A DNA stretch of 64,000 bases, taken from contig NZ_CADIKC010000009.1 in NCBI RefSeq assembly GCF_902859805.1, forward strand, positions 248,001 to 312,000, read 5' to 3'. Below the pieces are notes generated by a model. That model saw only the letters and a program-made list of their open reading frames with translations. It was not told the DNA's origin and searched no databases. Position numbers and translations under genes: made by a program. Shown piece by piece: positions 63,234-64,000 of the stretch (position 1 is its first letter; every line of letters begins with the position of its first letter). The stretch comes from Paraburkholderia sediminicola (lineage in GTDB: Bacteria > Pseudomonadota > Gammaproteobacteria > Burkholderiales > Burkholderiaceae).

Positions 63234-64000
63234 ATGTTGTCACGGATTGCATCTCTCCCCTACGTCCGGCGCTTGCGCATATTGCGCGTGCGCCGCGTGG
63301 CCGGCATGTCGTCACGCTCACAACGCGGTGCTGTTTCAATTCTGGCGGCGGTATGGGTGAGCGTCGCGGTTATAACGATGGCTGCAATCGATATCGGCCA
63401 CTTCTACTATGTGCGTCGCGACTTGCAACGCATCGCAGATCTGGCCGCCGCGGCAGGTGTGCAAACGATCGGCAGCGCGGGAAGCTGTGCAGCGGCAATG
63501 AACTCGGCGCAGTTGAATGCGACGAACGCGAATGGTTTGTCGAGCAACGGCTCCATTCAGTCAACCTGCGGCCGATGGGATCCGTCGGCGAACGCCGCGC
63601 CATCGTATTTTGTCGCGGGTAATACGCCGCTTAATGCTTTGCAAGTGGTGGTCAGCCAGCCTGTATCGTTTTTGTTTCTCGTCGGGCAGACCCGCACGCT
63701 GACGGCAACAGCAACAGCACAAGCAACAAATATCCGGTCCTTTTCGCTTAGCACTTCGGTGGCCAGCCTGTCGGGCGGCATGATAAACGGTCTGCTGAAT
63801 GCTTTGCTCAACACCAGCCTCAATCTGGATGTAGCGTCGTATCAAGGTCTGGCGACAGCTCAAATCAAGTTGCTTGATCTTGCGACCGCACTTGGCGTGA
63901 GTTCGATGAATGACCTGCTCAATGCACAGGTCACCGTTGCGCAACTCGCGAAGGCAATGGCAACCGTGCTGGGCCAGGGCAATATCGTCAGCGCCAACGT
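63234..64000 (+). CDS. tadG: Tad pilus pseudopilin TadG (partial, 3' end outside window)
   Basis: The first 255 residues of a TadG-type protein. A basic N-terminus precedes the TadE/G-like segment RGAVSILAAVWVSVAVITMAAIDIGHFYYVRRDLQRIADLAA (one membrane helix). A large periplasmic domain follows, rich in Ala, Thr and Asn. It starts 1 bp after the previous stop and runs off the right edge. TadG is a minor pseudopilin with a large extracytoplasmic domain. Confidence 0.88.
   Translation, partial: MLSRIASLPYVRRLRILRVRRVAGMSSRSQRGAVSILAAVWVSVAVITMAAIDIGHFYYVRRDLQRIADLAAAAGVQTIGSAGSCAAAMNSAQLNATNANGLSSNGSIQSTCGRWDPSANAAPSYFVAGNTPLNALQVVVSQPVSFLFLVGQTRTLTATATAQATNIRSFSLSTSVASLSGGMINGLLNALLNTSLNLDVASYQGLATAQIKLLDLATALGVSSMNDLLNAQVTVAQLAKAMATVLGQGNIVSAN

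Overview
The window reads as chromosomal DNA of a Burkholderiaceae member, most likely Paraburkholderia or Burkholderia sensu lato. This is inferred from high GC with strong GC3 bias, the scpB-rluB pairing, the rimP-nusA-infB-rbfA-truB order, the odhA-odhB-odhL order and a complete tad pilus locus. Almost every stretch is coding. I see no rRNA or tRNA gene, CRISPR array or complete insertion sequence.

Layout. 1-1716: 5' part of a minus-strand FUSC/YccS-type membrane protein. 1951-11023: recC-recB-recD in one translationally coupled operon. 11028-20885: mostly single genes: VC0807-type membrane protein, arfB, an EAL/YkuI_C c-di-GMP protein, an ABM-domain monooxygenase, small exported or hypothetical proteins, a YdcF-like protein, an orphan DUF4096 transposase-domain protein, and a LysR regulator followed by a class I/II aminotransferase. 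21258-24309: scpB and rluB. 24586-31425: translation/transcription operon rimP-nusA-infB-rbfA-truB, preceded by a leader with an intrinsic terminator and a possible 15-codon reading frame. 31544-36562 (minus): marR-omf-emrA-emrB drug efflux operon. 36881-38707: typA. 39141-45002: odhA-odhB-odhL (2-oxoglutarate dehydrogenase) with a strong hairpin in each gap. 45093-46190: zapE. 46353-46802: a second orphan DUF4096 protein. 46957-47442 (minus): DUF2147 protein.

The most unusual part is 47694-52781 (minus): two paralogous Gly/Ser/Thr/Leu-rich repeat lipoproteins followed by an Omp85/TpsB (ShlB/FhaC-like) transporter. There is no filamentous-haemagglutinin TpsA. Divergent from it across a 658-bp control region lies the tad locus: flp (53440-53610, only 56 codons), tadV, tadE, rcpC, rcpA, tadZ, tadA, tadB, tadC, tadD, a small exported protein and the start of tadG, which runs off the right end. 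The two divergent units look like an adhesion or cell-surface island.

How the genes work together: RecBCD repairs double-strand breaks. The rimP-truB operon supports ribosome maturation, translation initiation and tRNA modification, while arfB and typA handle ribosome rescue and stress translation. OdhABL is the TCA-cycle complex. The MarR-EmrAB-OMF unit forms a tripartite efflux pump. The tad genes build a thin adhesive pilus.
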